From: Prevotella sp.
GTDB lineage: Bacteria; Bacteroidota; Bacteroidia; Bacteroidales; Bacteroidaceae
Direction of reading: 5' to 3'
DNA: 63,504 bases
Assembly: GCA_022781445.1 (NCBI GenBank)
Contig: JALETQ010000027.1
Coordinates: 1 to 63,504, forward strand
The notes under the pieces are model-generated. The model was not told the origin of the DNA and did no database searches. It saw only the letters and a program-made list of their open reading frames with translations. The number at the start of each line of letters is the position of its first letter. Positions within the stretch are counted from its first letter, which is position 1. The translations under genes were made by a program, and so were the position numbers. This document shows, in pieces, positions 63,469 to 63,504 of the stretch.

Positions 63469-63476
63469 CAAAGATA
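63469..63476 (-). promoter_or_regulatory. Promoter -7 box placed directly before the YiiX-like gene
   Basis: CAAAGATA on the plus strand is TATCTTTG on the minus strand. It ends 4 nt before the start codon at 63464. Confidence 0.55.
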
Positions 63477-63504
63477 CTGATTTTATCCCTTGTTTTCGTT
63501 TTCC

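Overview
The window looks like a chromosomal segment from a Bacteroidota bacterium, most likely a fairly GC-rich member of the Prevotellaceae. The support is: PorU and PorV of the type IX secretion system (T9SS); six secreted proteins with T9SS-like C-terminal tails in the short Prevotella style (for example HGINIVKMADGS); Omp28-family and DUF6029 proteins; a glycine-lipid synthesis pair; and many promoters of the Bacteroidota form TAnnTTTG. No rRNA, tRNA, CRISPR array, prophage or intact insertion sequence was seen. The species cannot be fixed from the sequence alone.

Layout. 0.2-6.3 kb: a cell-wall and membrane operon (PH-like protein, PBP4-type peptidase, MscS channel), then glyS and an FKBP lipoprotein on the minus strand and a small HExxH protein. 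6.4-12.3 kb: a minus-strand operon of a TlpA thioredoxin, a DUF6029 barrel, two Omp28 proteins with CxxC motifs and a small T9SS-type protein. 13.2-20.4 kb: alaS and a giant adhesin-like secreted protein. 21.7-29 kb: waaA and gltX on the minus strand, then envelope lipid genes (LpxL-like acyltransferase, LicD, GlsA, GlsB). 29.6-38.2 kb: a duplicated-domain secreted protein, an FtsX-type permease, pyrE, an SRPBCC protein, a lipoprotein, and a secreted protein with a 58-residue companion gene. 38.9-45.0 kb: a hydrolase-family gene, porU, porV and ispF in one direction. 45.5-51.3 kb: rubredoxin, a U32/SufE/TrmH operon and two membrane proteins. 51.7-54.7 kb: another adhesin-like T9SS client, a MITE-like element and a lipoprotein. 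55.4-62.5 kb: a glutamate-fermentation operon of the methylaspartate pathway, ending in an AtuA-family/DUF4387 pair. 62.8 kb: a YiiX-like amidase.

How it fits together. The secretion genes and their likely clients lie in the same neighbourhood. The lipid genes could supply and decorate the outer membrane that T9SS uses as its platform. The methylaspartate operon would turn glutamate into mesaconate and ammonia. The step that follows is not encoded by any enzyme recognised as canonical here, and the AtuA/DUF4387 pair is the natural candidate.

The intergenic regions are unusually large and repeat-rich. Two repeat types recur and sit together: a dispersed element whose head resembles CCCAAATCGGTCAT, and tandem arrays with a 22-bp period. 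These, and the last two genes of the glutamate operon, are the least explained parts of the window.
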